Notes: generated from the sequence alone by a model not told the origin. Positions 7,123 to 14,986 are shown, counted from the stretch's first letter. The stretch is 19,121 bases of DNA from Methanoregula sp. (GCA_026394635.1 JAPKXV010000307.1:1-19121), one strand, 5' to 3'. Numbers and translations are program-made.

Positions 7123-7817
7123 GTGATGAGCGGATGAAAGTAGGGATCATCGGGCTGGATGATATGCTCGGCGGCGGACTCATCCCGGGAAGCATCTGTG
7201 CCATCATCGGGACATACGGTACCGGCAAGACGACGTTTGCGCTCCAGTTTATCTGGGAGGGCTTAAAAAAAGGCGAGCATATCATCTATATCAGTCTCGA
7301 GGAGCGGGAGGAGCGGATCTTTGATTACATGCTCCAGAAGGGTTGGGATGTCAAGCCCTTCAAGAACAAATCCCTCTTTGTCATCAAGCTCGACCCCACC
7401 GATTTCAACCTCGCGAACAACCGGATCAAGAACGAACTCCCCCGTTTGATCAAGCAGGTAAACGCACATCGTGTCGTCATCGACCCCATCTCGCTGTTCG
7501 AGGACCTCTTTGACTCGGACTCGATCCGGCGCCAGGAGATGTTCCGGTTTGTTGAGAGCATGCGGGATCAGAAGTGTACCATCATGATGACCTCTGAGAC
7601 TGACAAGGACAACCCGTTCTCCAGCCGTCACGCCCTGATAGAGTACCTCGCCGACACCGTAATCCTGCTCCGGTACGTGAGACCTTCAGACCTCACCGAT
7701 GTCCATCTCGCCCTTGAAGTCGTAAAGATGCGCATGTCGGCACACTCCCGCGAGATCAAGCCGTATGAGATCCAGCAGGATCAGGTGCTCGTGTATTCAG
7801 AGGCAAATGTGTTCTAA
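7119..7817 (+). CDS. KaiC/RAD55-type ATPase with intact P-loop
   Basis: A single-domain KaiC-like ATPase of 232 residues. It shows IIGLDDMLGGGLIPGS (10-25), Walker A GTYGTGKTT (31-39), SLEERE with adjacent Glu61-Glu62, and the Walker B strand HRVVIDPIS (117-125). It lacks a second KaiC domain, so it resembles ArlH or stand-alone archaeal RAD55-like proteins rather than clock KaiC. The start overlaps the upstream degenerate paralogue by ATGA. The likely job is an ATP-binding switch. Because of the adjacent secretion ATPase and platform genes, an ArlH-like regulatory role in that machine is my inference; other possibilities are signalling or DNA-related RAD55-type functions. A T7 run follows at 7843. 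Confidence 0.88.
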   Translation: MSDERMKVGIIGLDDMLGGGLIPGSICAIIGTYGTGKTTFALQFIWEGLKKGEHIIYISLEEREERIFDYMLQKGWDVKPFKNKSLFVIKLDPTDFNLANNRIKNELPRLIKQVNAHRVVIDPISLFEDLFDSDSIRRQEMFRFVESMRDQKCTIMMTSETDKDNPFSSRHALIEYLADTVILLRYVRPSDLTDVHLALEVVKMRMSAHSREIKPYEIQQDQVLVYSEANVF

Positions 7818-7842
7818 CGTGCCTTCCGAAATTTTAAAGAAG

Positions 7843-7849
7843 TTTTTTT
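7843..7849 (+). terminator. Oligo-T transcription terminator of the KaiC-like pair
   Basis: Seven consecutive T on the coding strand, 26 bases after the stop, typical of archaeal termination. The stretch 7818-8005 has no visible gene; it also holds the hairpin at 7925-7957. Confidence 0.5.
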
Positions 7850-7924
7850 GGCTCTGGAGAAATCCCTGATCTCCCCTCATTACCAGAGATTCATGATGTA
7901 CCGGTTTTCAACGGATATCGCAAG

Positions 7925-7957
7925 GGGGGCTGCCGCAGTGGCGGGGGCGAAGCCCCC
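7925..7957. repeat. GC-rich nested hairpin (REP-like) in the convergent gap
   Basis: GGGGGCT at 7925-7931 pairs with AGCCCCC at 7951-7957, and inside it CCGC (7933-7936) pairs with GCGG (7941-7944) around an AGTG loop. A competing tight hairpin is GGGGGC-GAA-GCCCCC (7943-7957). It sits between convergent genes. It resembles dispersed REP-like palindromes, but copy number cannot be judged from one window. It could also serve as an RNA 3' end structure. Confidence 0.55.
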
Positions 7958-8005
7958 AAGAACGTTATGAAAAACGATGATTTCTACAGAGCCATTTTTT
8001 TAGTA

Positions 8006-8269
8006 TCAGACATTGATCCCCAGGATCGACAGTAAAACCAGGATCACGACACCCGGCAGGCCACCCACCGCACAGATCAGGAGCGTTGCAAGGCTGTAGC
8101 CAAGATCGGGTTTCCCGATCCAGTTCATGACATGGAAGAAGTTTAAGATAAACAGGAGGATAATCCCAAGAATTGCATTTATAAGCAGGAGAGAGAACTT
8201 CTTGACCAGATAGTACGCGATGGCAACCACGGCGACGATAACCATTATGGTGATGAGAATGGCACTCAT
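8006..8269 (-). CDS. BofA-like small membrane protein (pro-sigmaK inhibitor family)
   Basis: An 87-residue membrane protein with hydrophobic segments near 3-20, 27-46 and 58-84. A Lys pair separates the first two, and Asn30 and the HVMNWIGKPDLG loop (46-57) lie between segments. Length, the early NAILGIILLFILN motif and the Gly-rich C-terminal GGLPGVVILVLLSILGI fit the SigmaK BofA family (PF07441). In Bacillus, BofA holds the intramembrane protease SpoIVFB inactive; archaeal members have no established role. It starts two bases after the pmbA stop and is last of a lonB-tldD-pmbA cluster, which makes a link with proteolysis attractive but unproven. No sporulation genes are expected in this organism. 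Confidence 0.85.
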   Translation of the reverse strand: MSAILITIMVIVAVVAIAYYLVKKFSLLLINAILGIILLFILNFFHVMNWIGKPDLGYSLATLLICAVGGLPGVVILVLLSILGINV

Positions 8270-8271
8270 GC

Positions 8272-9555
8272 TTACGTACCAATAATCCTCTGGGAAATTA
8301 ACCTTATCGACGGCAATACGAGCGATCCGATCTGGCGTACCTCTTCTGATATCCCGCCCGTCTCTTTATGCATGGCAAAGACGTTGCCGGCAAGCATTGC
8401 GCTGCGGATAGGAGCCTGGAACTCGCCATCCTCCATCCAGAACGAGTTGGAGATCTCCACGGAAAAGTCCCCGCTCATCGGGTTTGCCGTGTGGGCACCC
8501 ACAACACTGTGGACATAGATCACCCGGTCATCCGCAACCTCCGTCCGGGGCCCGTCAACGATGAAATTGTGATGCCCGATGCCCGTCCCGCCATGAGCCC
8601 CGCTCCGTAGTGCGCTTGCGGTGCTCTCCTTCCCGTACCGGTACGCGGTGCGGAGGTCGTAGGCAAACGAGGAGAGGGTGCCGCCCCTCACAAACTCAAC
8701 CCGGCGGGCAGGCATTCCCTCGGCATCCCAGAAGGTGCTTCCCAGCCCTTTTTGCCGGTAGGTGTCGTCGTACATGGAGCTCTGCGAGTCCATGATGGAT
8801 TCCCCGAGCTGGCTGGCAAGGTGTGAGCGCCCGGCATGCACGTTCCTTCCTGAGAGCGCGGGGATAAATGCTGCCCCGAGCAGTTCCGCATAGGCAATCG
8901 GGGAGAGCAGGATATCATATTTTCCGGTCTGAATATCGGTTCCCCCCGCAGACTGTGAAGCAAAGAACGCTGCACGTTCCCCTACGGAATACGGGTCGAT
9001 ATCGTTATAACAGGACTGGGCGAACTCAGAACCTGTTGAATGTTCCTTGATCGCTTCCAGCGAGACTGAAACCCCCGTATGCCGGCTTGTATATCGCACA
9101 CCGTTGCTGTTTGCGACAGTATCAGTTGTTGATGATACCGTTGCAGTACCGGATGTCACTTCTGCGGGATGCTCTGCAGCACCTTCGAGCATTTTCCCGA
9201 GCAGGCCGGACGCCGTCTTGGGGTCGACAGGGATTGTGGGATCATAGCATAACGTCTCGGTCGAAAACTCAGACTGCCGGGGAAGACCGCCCCATTGCTG
9301 GGGTGTTGCAAGTCTTCCGCTTGCTATCGCCGCATCGAGGCACTCCCGCCACCGTTTCGGATCGTGTGTCGTTGAAGACCCGATCCTGCCCTTGTCAATC
9401 GTCCGTATTCCGAGCCCGCATTCATCGGACCGGATCGCAAGATTCACGTTGCGGCGCTTCAGGTCAGCCGAGATTGCAGTCCCTTCGCCATAGAAGACCT
9501 CAACCTCTTCAACACGTCGTGACCCTTCTTTGAGGATCCGGTCAATCCACGCCAC
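8272..9555 (-). CDS. pmbA: TldD/PmbA family protein, PmbA (TldE) type
   Basis: Partner subunit of the TldD-TldE heterodimeric metallopeptidase, which degrades unfolded or modified peptides and matures some RiPPs in bacteria. About 427 residues with the start at GTG 9555 (MAWIDRILKEG); the frame is open farther upstream to 9603, but that part overlaps tldD without a family match, and GTG 9561 is an alternative. It has the PmbA layout: an N-terminal substrate-binding half and a C-terminal half with the GTGIGHHNFIVDG and FSVEISNSFWMEDGE regions. It lacks the HExxxH zinc motif found in its neighbour, as expected for the non-catalytic partner. It overlaps the end of tldD by 14 bases, consistent with stoichiometric co-translation. 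Confidence 0.9.
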   Translation of the reverse strand: MAWIDRILKEGSRRVEEVEVFYGEGTAISADLKRRNVNLAIRSDECGLGIRTIDKGRIGSSTTHDPKRWRECLDAAIASGRLATPQQWGGLPRQSEFSTETLCYDPTIPVDPKTASGLLGKMLEGAAEHPAEVTSGTATVSSTTDTVANSNGVRYTSRHTGVSVSLEAIKEHSTGSEFAQSCYNDIDPYSVGERAAFFASQSAGGTDIQTGKYDILLSPIAYAELLGAAFIPALSGRNVHAGRSHLASQLGESIMDSQSSMYDDTYRQKGLGSTFWDAEGMPARRVEFVRGGTLSSFAYDLRTAYRYGKESTASALRSGAHGGTGIGHHNFIVDGPRTEVADDRVIYVHSVVGAHTANPMSGDFSVEISNSFWMEDGEFQAPIRSAMLAGNVFAMHKETGGISEEVRQIGSLVLPSIRLISQRIIGT

Positions 9556-10882
9556 TGCCACCCACCACCGCGTTATCGAGCAGGACATGCGGTGCCCCGT
9601 CACTCACCGGTACGCTCTGCCCCCCTTTGCCGCAGTATCCCGGGTGCATTGCCCTGTCGTTCCCGCACAAAAGGATACCATGCAGCGTCGAGAGGATATC
9701 ACCGGAGAGCGACACGTCCCGCACCATCGTTGTGCACTCGCCCCGCTCGATCAGGTAGCCATACTCTGCATTGAACTGGAAGACCCCCCGGCCCGGGTCC
9801 ACCTGCCCCCCCCGGGAGCCCTTGAGCAGGATGCCGTTTTTGCATGCTTCCATGATCTCCTCCCGTGTCGAATCCCCGTTCTCGATATACGTGTTGCTCA
9901 TCCGGACAAGCGGGGGTTCTGCCCCCATCGCCCGTGCATGCCCTGCAATGCCGTTTCCCACGGCAGCAAGCGTCTCCCGGCTGTGGAGGAACGCGTTGAC
10001 TACCCCCTTCCTGATAATTTCAGTGCGCTGGACGGCAACACCTTCAGCGTCGAACGGCTCGAACCCGAACTCGGGAAGTGCCGGGTCATCCACAATGGTC
10101 AACCGGTTATTTCCAATGGACGCCCCTGTCATTTTCGCAAGGACCGAATTGCCCTCCTGCACGAGGTCCCCTTCGCTTGCATGTCCCACGGCTTCATGGG
10201 CAAACACCCCGGCAAGCTCCGGATCCAGTACAACCCGCATCCTCCCCCCTTTTGCATGCCCGGCATCAAGTAAAGAGACTGCAACCTTTGCAGCATTCCT
10301 TCCATACTCCTGCCGGTGCCGGAGGTCAAACCCATGGATGGAGTGCTCCCTCTCGTAGCCCATCTGCATGGTGCCGTTGCGGGACGCCACGGCAAGCACA
10401 TTGAATCCCGATCTGCAGATCTCATACGAGAATTCGTGCCCGGAACTGTCCGAGAACGTCACATGCTCTGACCGTTCGATATAATTTGCCCGGCGGTTGA
10501 CCACTTCCGGAAGTGCAGCTGCCCGTTCGATCTCCGCAAGGAGCGAGGTCTTTTCCTCAATACTAATCCCGCGGGGGTCTTCACTCATCACCGGAACTTT
10601 ACATGCCCGTTGGGATGCTTCGTGGAGGTTCACATCCTGTCCCGTTATCGCAGCGAGCTTTGCAGCGGAGTCGAGCAATGCGTTGAATTTTTCCCAGGAG
10701 GCTGGCTTAAAATTGTCGATCTGGAGAATGCCCCACCCGTGAGGGCCAAGTACCCGGAGAATTGCCCTGTTGAAAAATGAAGTCCCGGCAGACTCCACAC
10801 TACCATTATCGATATCAACAAGAGTTGACTCGCCCCTCACATGCCGCAGGTCATAATACCTGATCCCGGGAGGTTCACTCAT
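9542..10882 (-). CDS. tldD: TldD metallopeptidase (catalytic subunit)
   Basis: Zinc-dependent peptidase subunit, 446 residues. The HEAVGH motif (residues 229-234) gives the two zinc histidines and the catalytic Glu; GYCGKGGQ near 415-422 supplies the cysteine (417) that is the third zinc ligand in bacterial TldD. The C-terminus ends in the usual GGSG-type tail. The ATG at 10882 overlaps the lonB stop by ATGA, so synthesis is coupled with the membrane AAA+ protease. In the cell the TldD-TldE cage cuts short unfolded peptides, and I infer that it may trim peptides released by Lon. All expected active-site residues are present. Confidence 0.94.
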   Translation of the reverse strand: MSEPPGIRYYDLRHVRGESTLVDIDNGSVESAGTSFFNRAILRVLGPHGWGILQIDNFKPASWEKFNALLDSAAKLAAITGQDVNLHEASQRACKVPVMSEDPRGISIEEKTSLLAEIERAAALPEVVNRRANYIERSEHVTFSDSSGHEFSYEICRSGFNVLAVASRNGTMQMGYEREHSIHGFDLRHRQEYGRNAAKVAVSLLDAGHAKGGRMRVVLDPELAGVFAHEAVGHASEGDLVQEGNSVLAKMTGASIGNNRLTIVDDPALPEFGFEPFDAEGVAVQRTEIIRKGVVNAFLHSRETLAAVGNGIAGHARAMGAEPPLVRMSNTYIENGDSTREEIMEACKNGILLKGSRGGQVDPGRGVFQFNAEYGYLIERGECTTMVRDVSLSGDILSTLHGILLCGNDRAMHPGYCGKGGQSVPVSDGAPHVLLDNAVVGGSGVD

Positions 10883-12822
10883 GCGACGGTCTGGTTGATG
10901 GCGGGTGCGTCAACCAGCGCTTCGGTAGAGCGCAGCGCCATCTTCTTGAGCTTGGAGAGGAACCCTTCGGTATTCTGCGGGACAAGCGCGAATTTTAAGA
11001 CATCGTCTATGGTATCTACGGGAATTACGGTGACCAGCGGGCGGTAACGATCCTCGATCAGCACATCACCAATATTCATACGAGGGATAAGGACAGTTTT
11101 TATTCCTGCTTTTGCGGCTGCTTCAATCTTGAAGGTCACCCCTCCAACAGGTAATACATCGCCGCGTACTGAAAGGGACCCGGTCATTGCGACATCCTGC
11201 CGGACCGGAATCCCGTCGATTGCGCTGATAACGGCAGTGGCGATGCTGACCGAGGCAGAATCCCCTTCCGCCATATAAGTACCAATAAACTGGATGTGGA
11301 CATCCATGTTCTTGATGTCCTTTCCTGTGAACTTTTTGATTAAGGCGCTTACATTCTTGATCGACTGCTGGACGATCGATCCCTCATCTGTCAGCGAAGG
11401 TTCCTTCCGCTTCTCCATAATGCCGGTGGCGATGATATGCCCGCTCTCTCCCTGTGCCGGGGTGACTTCTGCCATGATGGGAAGTACTGACCCGGAATCG
11501 CTGCCCATGACCGCGAGCCCGTTCACCCTGCCGACTCTTGTGCCTTCCACAACGGTGAGCTCATATTCCCGGCTCCTGCGGATATAATCGTCCGAGACCT
11601 GATCCTCAATGGATCGGGCAGTTTTTTTCGCTGAAATCACATGTTCTGCGGTAGCAAAAGCAGCATTTTCCTGCCGTGCGATATCGCCGGCAACACGGAT
11701 CAGACCCCCGATATCCCGGAGCTTTAATGTGAGGTGCCCCTTGCGATTCGAACGCCTTCGTGCTTCGCGGATGATCTCATCGATCGCGCTCTGATCAAAA
11801 TGGGGGATTTTACCGTCGTTTTTAACTTCCTGTGCAATAAACCGGATATATTTCTGGCGGTTTTCCTCATTGTCCTCCATACTCTCGGACATGTACACTT
11901 CATAGCCATATCCGCGTATCCGGGAACGCAGCGCGGGGTGCATACCCTGGACGGCATCGAGATTTCCCGCTGAGATCATGATGAACCTGCAGGGGACGGG
12001 TTCTGTCCTCACCATCGCACCGCTCGAACGTTCGCTCTGCCCGGTGATGGGAAATTCTCCTTCCTGGAGGGCGGTCAGTAAACTTTGCTGGGAATGCTGA
12101 TCCAACAGGTTTATCTCATCGATAAAAAGGACCCCCCCGTGTGCGCGGTGGATCGCGCCTCCTTCGACCCGATCGTGCGCGGGGGTCTCAAGCCCCCCGC
12201 TCTGGAACGGGTCGTGACGGACATCGCCGAGGAGGGCTCCGGCATGGGATCCCGTGCCATCAATAAACGGTGCTGTGCTGGTGTTATCATTAAAGACCAG
12301 TAATTTGGGCACCATCGCTTCCTCGCGGGGTGTGCTGTACCGCAGCGCCATAAAAATAAATGCTGCAGCAATGATCCCCATCAGCCACTGGAAGGTAATG
12401 AACGAGTACCCGATGATTCCGATAATGAGCAGCATGAGCAGGGTGTTGCGGAACTGGATCTTGCGCTTTGCTTCTGCCTTATGGGCAGAGACAATCTGCT
12501 TGCCTCTTCCTACCGCCACCGTCCGGATTACGGGGTTGTTGGGGTCGTCAGAGTTAGGGTATACAAGGATATCCTGCAGCTCTTCCTTGGGCAACAACTC
12601 TGCCATCGCTTTTGCGAGCATGGATTTCCCGGTACCGGGGCTGCCGATCATCATGACATGCCTGCGCTGGATCGCCGCCTTCCTGATCACTTCGACTGCA
12701 TGCTCCTGGCCGATCACCTGGTCGATCAGCTTGGCTGGGACCTCGATTAAGGAGGATGCCCCAACGGGCGTTTCAGGCACAGTTTTTTGTTCTGCAACAT
12801 CGGGAGATTCTGGAGATTCCAT
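10879..12822 (-). CDS. lonB: Archaeal membrane-anchored ATP-dependent protease LonB
   Basis: AAA+ serine protease, 647 residues, typical of the archaeal B-type Lon. Walker A is GSPGTGKS (60-67). Two transmembrane segments (about 126-143 and 146-161) are inserted between Walker A and Walker B, anchoring the hexamer on the inner face of the membrane. Walker B is GVLFIDEIN (230-238). The protease domain carries the Ser-Lys dyad: Ser522 in GDSAS and Lys565 in GGVTFK, 43 residues apart as in other Lon proteases. The N-terminus lacks the large substrate domain of bacterial LonA, as usual in archaea. It is first of the lonB-tldD-pmbA-BofA operon. The ATG at 12822 follows GAGGAT, and a TATA box lies at 12873-12880. 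Confidence 0.97.
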   Translation of the reverse strand: MESPESPDVAEQKTVPETPVGASSLIEVPAKLIDQVIGQEHAVEVIRKAAIQRRHVMMIGSPGTGKSMLAKAMAELLPKEELQDILVYPNSDDPNNPVIRTVAVGRGKQIVSAHKAEAKRKIQFRNTLLMLLIIGIIGYSFITFQWLMGIIAAAFIFMALRYSTPREEAMVPKLLVFNDNTSTAPFIDGTGSHAGALLGDVRHDPFQSGGLETPAHDRVEGGAIHRAHGGVLFIDEINLLDQHSQQSLLTALQEGEFPITGQSERSSGAMVRTEPVPCRFIMISAGNLDAVQGMHPALRSRIRGYGYEVYMSESMEDNEENRQKYIRFIAQEVKNDGKIPHFDQSAIDEIIREARRRSNRKGHLTLKLRDIGGLIRVAGDIARQENAAFATAEHVISAKKTARSIEDQVSDDYIRRSREYELTVVEGTRVGRVNGLAVMGSDSGSVLPIMAEVTPAQGESGHIIATGIMEKRKEPSLTDEGSIVQQSIKNVSALIKKFTGKDIKNMDVHIQFIGTYMAEGDSASVSIATAVISAIDGIPVRQDVAMTGSLSVRGDVLPVGGVTFKIEAAAKAGIKTVLIPRMNIGDVLIEDRYRPLVTVIPVDTIDDVLKFALVPQNTEGFLSKLKKMALRSTEALVDAPAINQTVA

Positions 12823-12872
12823 GGCGGGATTATCCTCTGTCTGGATTGAGCAACCTATAATGTGTATGATAT

Positions 12873-12880
12873 CATTTAAG
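12873..12880 (-). promoter_or_regulatory. TATA box of the lonB operon
   Basis: CTTAAATG on the minus strand. Expected initiation is near 12850, leaving a leader of about 28 bases to the lonB ATG. It lies in the 188-base divergent gap with prs (12823-13010). A weaker plus-strand TATA-like TTTAGTTATC at 12910-12919 may serve prs. Confidence 0.5.
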
Positions 12881-13010
12881 TAGTTTCAGCTAAAAGCCAG
12901 AGCGTAACATTTAGTTATCGGCGGGACGAATCGTTCATTCATACGAGAAAGGCCCTGACATGCCCTGTTACGGGTGGTGCCGGTTTCCACAGATCAAAAA
13001 AAGGGGTATT

Positions 13011-13856
13011 ATGAAAATTATTTCCACAGAACCATCGCAGGTCCTGGCTAGCCGGGTTGCCGATGCATTGAAAACAACTATTATTGATGTAAAGTTCTCC
13101 CGTTTTCCTGACGGGGAACTTTACCTGTGCGCCAATGAGCTGGATGAGGATATGGTTATTGTGGGAAGTGTGGTGGATTCCGATTCGCTGATCCAGCTGG
13201 TGCTTCTTATCGATGCCTGTGAGGGGTTAACAAACCAGCTCGTAATTCCCTATATGGGCTACGCACGACAGGACAAGCGGTTCAAAGCCGGAGAGCCCGT
13301 AAGTGCACGTGCGATCTCGCGGGTGCTCAGCCGGGGGGTTGACCGGTGTATTACGGTCAATATCCATGACAAAAAAGTCCTTTCCTATTTTGACATCCCC
13401 GCATCGGACGTCTCGCTTGCCCGGGATATTGGTACTCACATCAAGAGCATGGGTTTTATTGACCCCCTCATCCTCGCCCCTGATGATGGTGCAGATGCAT
13501 TTGCAAAAGCGGTCGCTGCATGTGGTTCATGGGACCACGATCACCTTGACAAGACGCGGATATCCGGTGATGAGGTCCGCATGGCTCCAAGGACCCTGTC
13601 AGCGGCAGATCGATCGGTCGTGATTGTGGACGACATTATTTCAACCGGCGGGACGATTGCGACTGCCGCCTCAATGCTCAGGGAGCAGGGTGCATGCGAT
13701 GTCTTTGCTGCCTGCGTCCATGGCGTGCTTACCGGAGGGGCGTTTGCCCGGCTGAAGGCTTCGGGAATCCATGAGGTTGTGTGCAGCGATACAATAGAAC
13801 GCGGGTGCAGCGGGTTCAGTGCCGCTGACCGTATTGCGGAGGCATTATTACGATAA
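13011..13856 (+). CDS. prs: Ribose-phosphate pyrophosphokinase (PRPP synthase)
   Basis: Makes PRPP from ribose 5-phosphate and ATP, feeding nucleotide, histidine and tryptophan synthesis and, in methanogens, methanopterin-type cofactors. The product is 281 residues, close to the archaeal length (about 280-290) and shorter than bacterial enzymes (about 315). Seen motifs: FPDGE (32-36), QDKRF (87-91), the flexible-loop KTRISGDEVRM (181-191) with catalytic Lys/Arg, and the PRPP site VVIVDDIISTGGT (203-215). The ATG at 13011 follows AAAGGGG; codons upstream to 12960 are open but not family-like. It lies 28 bases before the damaged nob1 and is followed by a PRPP-binding regulator gene. Confidence 0.96.
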   Translation: MKIISTEPSQVLASRVADALKTTIIDVKFSRFPDGELYLCANELDEDMVIVGSVVDSDSLIQLVLLIDACEGLTNQLVIPYMGYARQDKRFKAGEPVSARAISRVLSRGVDRCITVNIHDKKVLSYFDIPASDVSLARDIGTHIKSMGFIDPLILAPDDGADAFAKAVAACGSWDHDHLDKTRISGDEVRMAPRTLSAADRSVVIVDDIISTGGTIATAASMLREQGACDVFAACVHGVLTGGAFARLKASGIHEVVCSDTIERGCSGFSAADRIAEALLR

Positions 13857-13884
13857 CTGTTGTGCCCGGGGCCGGAATCCCTTT

Positions 13885-14311
13885 ATGAGCGCTGTCCTTG
13901 ATACCTCCCTTTTTTTCATCGAATACCCGGTTTCCGGTGATCTGTTTACCACGCCATCCGTTGTAGAGGAACTTGTCGACCTGCGTTCCAAGTGCCGGTT
14001 CGAATCGTTGCTCGCTTCAGGGTTGAGGGTTGCCGGACCTTCAGCAGGGGGTGTTGAAAGGGTTATAAGAGCAGCAGAAAAGACGGGCGACACCGACGAA
14101 CTATCCGTTACCGACAGGGACATCCTTGCACTTGCCCTTGATTGCTATCCAGAATGTTGCGCACGAACTGGGGGTTGCGACAACTCCTGTCCAGCAGCGC
14201 AGCGCAAAAAAACGTTTATGGAAATTCAGGTGCACCGGGTGCAGACGGTTCTATCGCGCCTCCGGCGAATGCCCTGTTTGCGGTTCACCGATCAAAAGAA
14301 CCATTAAATAG
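13885..14311 (+). pseudogene. nob1: Disrupted nob1: PIN-domain endonuclease with internal deletion and frameshift
   Basis: Nob1 is the endonuclease that trims the 3' end of 16S rRNA in archaea. The first part (ATG 13885, MSAVLDTSLFF) is a PIN domain with Asp6, Glu28/29 and the TDRDILALALD helix. The frame then runs into non-family residues (CYPECCAR). The correct continuation, AIQNVAHELGVA, then KFRCTGCRR and CPVCGSPIKRTIK with the two CxxC knuckles of the Nob1 zinc ribbon, is found in another frame from about 14144 to the TAG at 14309-14311. In homologues roughly ten residues (including the strand with the last catalytic Asp pair) normally lie between LALAL and the IQN stretch; here they are absent. 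I read this as a deletion of about 29 bases near 14140-14144. Read straight through, the first frame stops at 14307 without a zinc ribbon. A sequencing or assembly error is possible. Confidence 0.85.
14303..14310 (+). promoter_or_regulatory. TATA box of gfcR, implying a leaderless transcript
   Basis: ATTAAATA overlaps the end of nob1. Initiation about 26 bases from its centre falls on or within a base or two of the ATG at 14333, and no ribosome-binding site precedes that ATG, so the mRNA is probably leaderless. Confidence 0.55.
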
Positions 14312-14332
14312 GAACCCAAAAAATCTCTTCTC

Positions 14333-14944
14333 ATGTCTTCCCTTGATGACCTGATAGGAAGAGCAAAGCTCCTGCTCTCGGAAGGTCACAGCCCTGGCCA
14401 GATAGCTGATGAACTCTCGCTCTCGATGGAGACCGTCACCTGGCTGCTCACCCAGGTAAAAGGTGCCGCAGCCCCAAAGGACGTCCATATCGATTGGACT
14501 GCGGTGAGCAGTTCAGCCCCGCTCCTTGAAGAGACTGCGTTCATGCTGCTCAGGCGTTATTACGATGCCCAGGATATTCCGGCTGATGCACACACCCACA
14601 ATGCCGGGGTCATCGTGGGGATCGCACTCTCCGGCATCCCGCTTGCCACAATAATCGCCGTCCAGGAGGATGCAAAGCTTGCCATTTATCACCCGGCAAA
14701 GCAGAACGCAAGCGAGCACCCGGTCGGTTCGATCTCCGGAAACTTCGCGCCTGTTTCCGGTGAGCGCTGCATCATCGTTGATGACACGATCACATCGGGT
14801 ACAACGATGAAGGAGGTAGTCAAATACCTTAAAAAGCATGGCGCATCTCCGGTCGCCATCTGGGTGATCTTTGACAAGCGCGGTATCAAGGATATCGAGG
14901 GAGTTCCGGTCTATTCACTCTTCAAAATATCCCGCATTGACTGA
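14333..14944 (+). CDS. gfcR: GfcR-type regulator: HTH fused to orotate phosphoribosyltransferase-like domain
   Basis: A 203-residue protein often named orotate phosphoribosyltransferase-like. An N-terminal helix-turn-helix (about 8-42, LLLSEGHSPGQIADELSLS) precedes a type I phosphoribosyltransferase domain (about 60-190) with the PRPP motif CIIVDDTITSGTT (146-158). In haloarchaea the orthologue GfcR controls glycolytic genes. By analogy with PurR-type regulators, the PRTase domain should sense PRPP or a nucleotide rather than make OMP. The true pyrE-specific residues cannot be judged here. It lies downstream of prs and nob1 on the same strand but has its own TATA box, and a T6 run follows. 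The context fits a sensor of the PRPP pool. Confidence 0.88.
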   Translation: MSSLDDLIGRAKLLLSEGHSPGQIADELSLSMETVTWLLTQVKGAAAPKDVHIDWTAVSSSAPLLEETAFMLLRRYYDAQDIPADAHTHNAGVIVGIALSGIPLATIIAVQEDAKLAIYHPAKQNASEHPVGSISGNFAPVSGERCIIVDDTITSGTTMKEVVKYLKKHGASPVAIWVIFDKRGIKDIEGVPVYSLFKISRID

Positions 14945-14951
14945 CCTTTCC

Positions 14952-14957
14952 TTTTTT
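14952..14957 (+). terminator. Oligo-T terminator after gfcR
   Basis: Six T on the coding strand, eight bases after the stop and ahead of the thermosome promoter. Confidence 0.4.
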
Positions 14958-14978
14958 AACCTCGCCAAGACATCATAA

Positions 14979-14986
14979 TTTATATA
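14979..14986 (+). promoter_or_regulatory. TATA box of the thermosome gene
   Basis: TTTATATA, a near-consensus archaeal box. Expected initiation is near 15008, followed by GGAGG at 15016-15020 and the ATG at 15027. Confidence 0.75.

Noticed and set aside
8006..8269. Sporulation-related function of the BofA-like protein
   Set aside because: Archaea do not sporulate, and no sigma factor or SpoIVFB-like gene is present; only the family resemblance is kept.
12960..13010. Longer N-terminus of PRPP synthase
   Set aside because: Residues before MKIIST are not conserved-looking, and AAAGGGG directly precedes the ATG at 13011.
14140..14146. Programmed frameshift in nob1
   Set aside because: There is no slippery sequence at the junction, and an expected segment of about ten residues is missing, so a simple shift would not restore the protein.
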